This document shows, in pieces, positions 63,531-64,000 of a stretch of 64,000 nt of DNA. Source of the stretch: Roseovarius sp. MMSF_3281 (GTDB lineage Bacteria; Pseudomonadota; Alphaproteobacteria; Rhodobacterales; Rhodobacteraceae); the NCBI RefSeq assembly GCF_030733685.1, contig NZ_JASHIM010000021.1, positions 1 to 64,000 of the forward strand. Reading direction: 5' to 3'. The position numbers and the translations under genes were made by a program. The notes under the pieces are model-generated. The model ran no database searches, was not told the origin of the DNA, and saw only the letters and a program-made list of their open reading frames with translations. How positions within the stretch are numbered: the first letter of the stretch is position 1; each line of letters opens with the position of its first letter.

Positions 63531-63610
63531 TCGTACGACTCGTACGAAGACCCGCGCAAGCCCCCCGATTTTCGTACGAAATCCGGGGGTCAATCGTACG
63601 ACTCGTACGA
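63531..63610. promoter_or_regulatory. Array of five TCGTACGA palindromes upstream of pdhA
   Basis: TCGTACGA begins at 63531, 63540, 63572, 63594 and 63603. The first and last pairs form the identical 17-base palindrome TCGTACGACTCGTACGA, with GTAC cores 9 bases apart. The middle copy lies in the loop of a GC-rich hairpin (63562-63589). The array lies between soxT and pdhA. Confidence 0.6.
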
Positions 63611-63672
63611 TTTCGCCCCCACAAACCCGCCGGGCGCAAATTGTCTCTCGAAATTGCACGGTGAATGGTGTA

Positions 63673-63700
63673 ATAAATAGTTTAACGCTAAACTATTTAT
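63673..63700. promoter_or_regulatory. 28-bp perfect palindrome before pdhA, CceR-like core
   Basis: ATAAATAGTTTA (63673-63684) and TAAACTATTTAT (63689-63700) are perfect 12-bp arms around ACGC. The centre TTAACGCTAA fits the TTARCGYTAA core I recall for the LacI-family carbon regulator CceR. It lies 22-49 bases before the pdhA start. Confidence 0.6.
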
Positions 63701-63721
63701 GCAGCGGAGGAGGCGCCACAT

Positions 63722-64000
63722 ATGGCCACCCGGAAAAACGCAAAGAAACCAAATGTTTCTGCCGATGAGTTAAAGTCATACTACCGCGACATGCTCTTGA
63801 TCCGCCGATTCGAGGAAAAGGCGGGGCAGCTTTACGGCATGGGCCTGATCGGCGGGTTCTGCCACCTCTACATCGGGCAAGAGGCCGTCGTCGTCGGCCT
63901 TGAGGCAGCAGCAGAGGACGGCGACAAGCGGATCACAACATATAGGGATCATGGCCACATGTTGGCCTGCGGAATGGACCCAAAGGGTGTCATGGCCGAA
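63722..64000 (+). CDS. pdhA: Pyruvate dehydrogenase E1 alpha subunit, N-terminal part
   Basis: The first 93 codons, open to the window end. ELKSYYRDMLLIRRFEEKAG, LYGMGLIGGFCHLYIGQEAV and YRDHGHMLACGMDP are diagnostic for E1 alpha. GGAGGAGG is 8 bases before the ATG at 63722. It would use TPP to decarboxylate pyruvate as part of the complex feeding acetyl-CoA to citrate synthase. Confidence 0.93.
   Translation, partial: MATRKNAKKPNVSADELKSYYRDMLLIRRFEEKAGQLYGMGLIGGFCHLYIGQEAVVVGLEAAAEDGDKRITTYRDHGHMLACGMDPKGVMAE

Overview
The window is chromosomal, GC-rich DNA from an alphaproteobacterium of the Rhodobacteraceae, most likely a marine Roseobacter-group organism; the genus cannot be fixed from sequence alone. 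The signs are the order trpG-trpD-trpC-moaC-moeA-lexA with a GAAC-N7-GAAC SOS box, a complete Kelly-Friedrich sox cluster in the Paracoccus order, a gene-transfer-agent type endolysin/holin pair, a TAXI-type TRAP transporter, an N-methylglutamate synthase operon, a fused indolepyruvate:ferredoxin oxidoreductase and the ZauP/ZapA pair. No tRNA, rRNA, CRISPR array or intact insertion sequence was seen.

Layout. 1-8.3 kb: end of a LysE exporter, gpt, an aminotransferase, a PpiD-like foldase, trpE, a periplasmic rhodanese, an rRNA pseudouridine synthase and (minus strand) a divergent polysaccharide deacetylase. 8.4-18.2 kb: trpGDC-moaC-moeA-lexA, comEC (minus), gltX and gltA. 18.3-21 kb: two paralogous acidic RTX-repeat proteins, followed by a gene-poor stretch holding a MITE-like element and one copy of a dispersed intergenic repeat. 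21.4-29.6 kb (minus): enoyl-CoA hydratase, ccmH, ccmF, GTA-type holin and endolysin, a second repeat copy, ccmE, argC, murI and an acyltransferase. 29.7-36.6 kb: indolepyruvate oxidoreductase divergent from a LysR regulator, a candidate small RNA, and an M24 peptidase/PLP-lyase pair. 36.8-46.8 kb: a secreted protein behind an EcfG-like promoter, purL, bolA, a small membrane protein, grxD, a TAXI TRAP transporter, transketolase and zauP-zapA. 46.9-51.2 kb (minus): mgsABC-gmaS for methylamine assimilation. 51.4-63.5 kb: soxF,E,D,C,B,A,Z,Y,X,W,V on the minus strand and soxS,R,T on the plus strand. From 63.7 kb: the start of pdhA.

How the parts work together. The sox genes encode periplasmic thiosulfate/sulfide oxidation: SoxXA and SoxB act on SoxYZ-bound sulfur, SoxCD oxidises the sulfane, SoxEF is a flavocytochrome, SoxV/W/S supply reductant, and SoxR/T regulate and transport. 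They lie next to an operon that makes N-methylglutamate from methylamine, so reduced sulfur and methylated amines are both likely energy or nitrogen sources. Cytochrome c maturation genes (ccmE, ccmF, ccmH) are in the same window and would serve the four c-type Sox cytochromes.

The least explained material is non-coding. It comprises the candidate small RNA at 34320-34393; arrays of GTAC half-sites with a 9-bp period upstream of argC and again upstream of pdhA; two ATTC-N8-GAAT inverted repeats in the sox cluster that fit an ArsR-type SoxR; a TA-flanked 96-bp inverted-repeat element; and a dispersed intergenic repeat with two copies about 5 kb apart.
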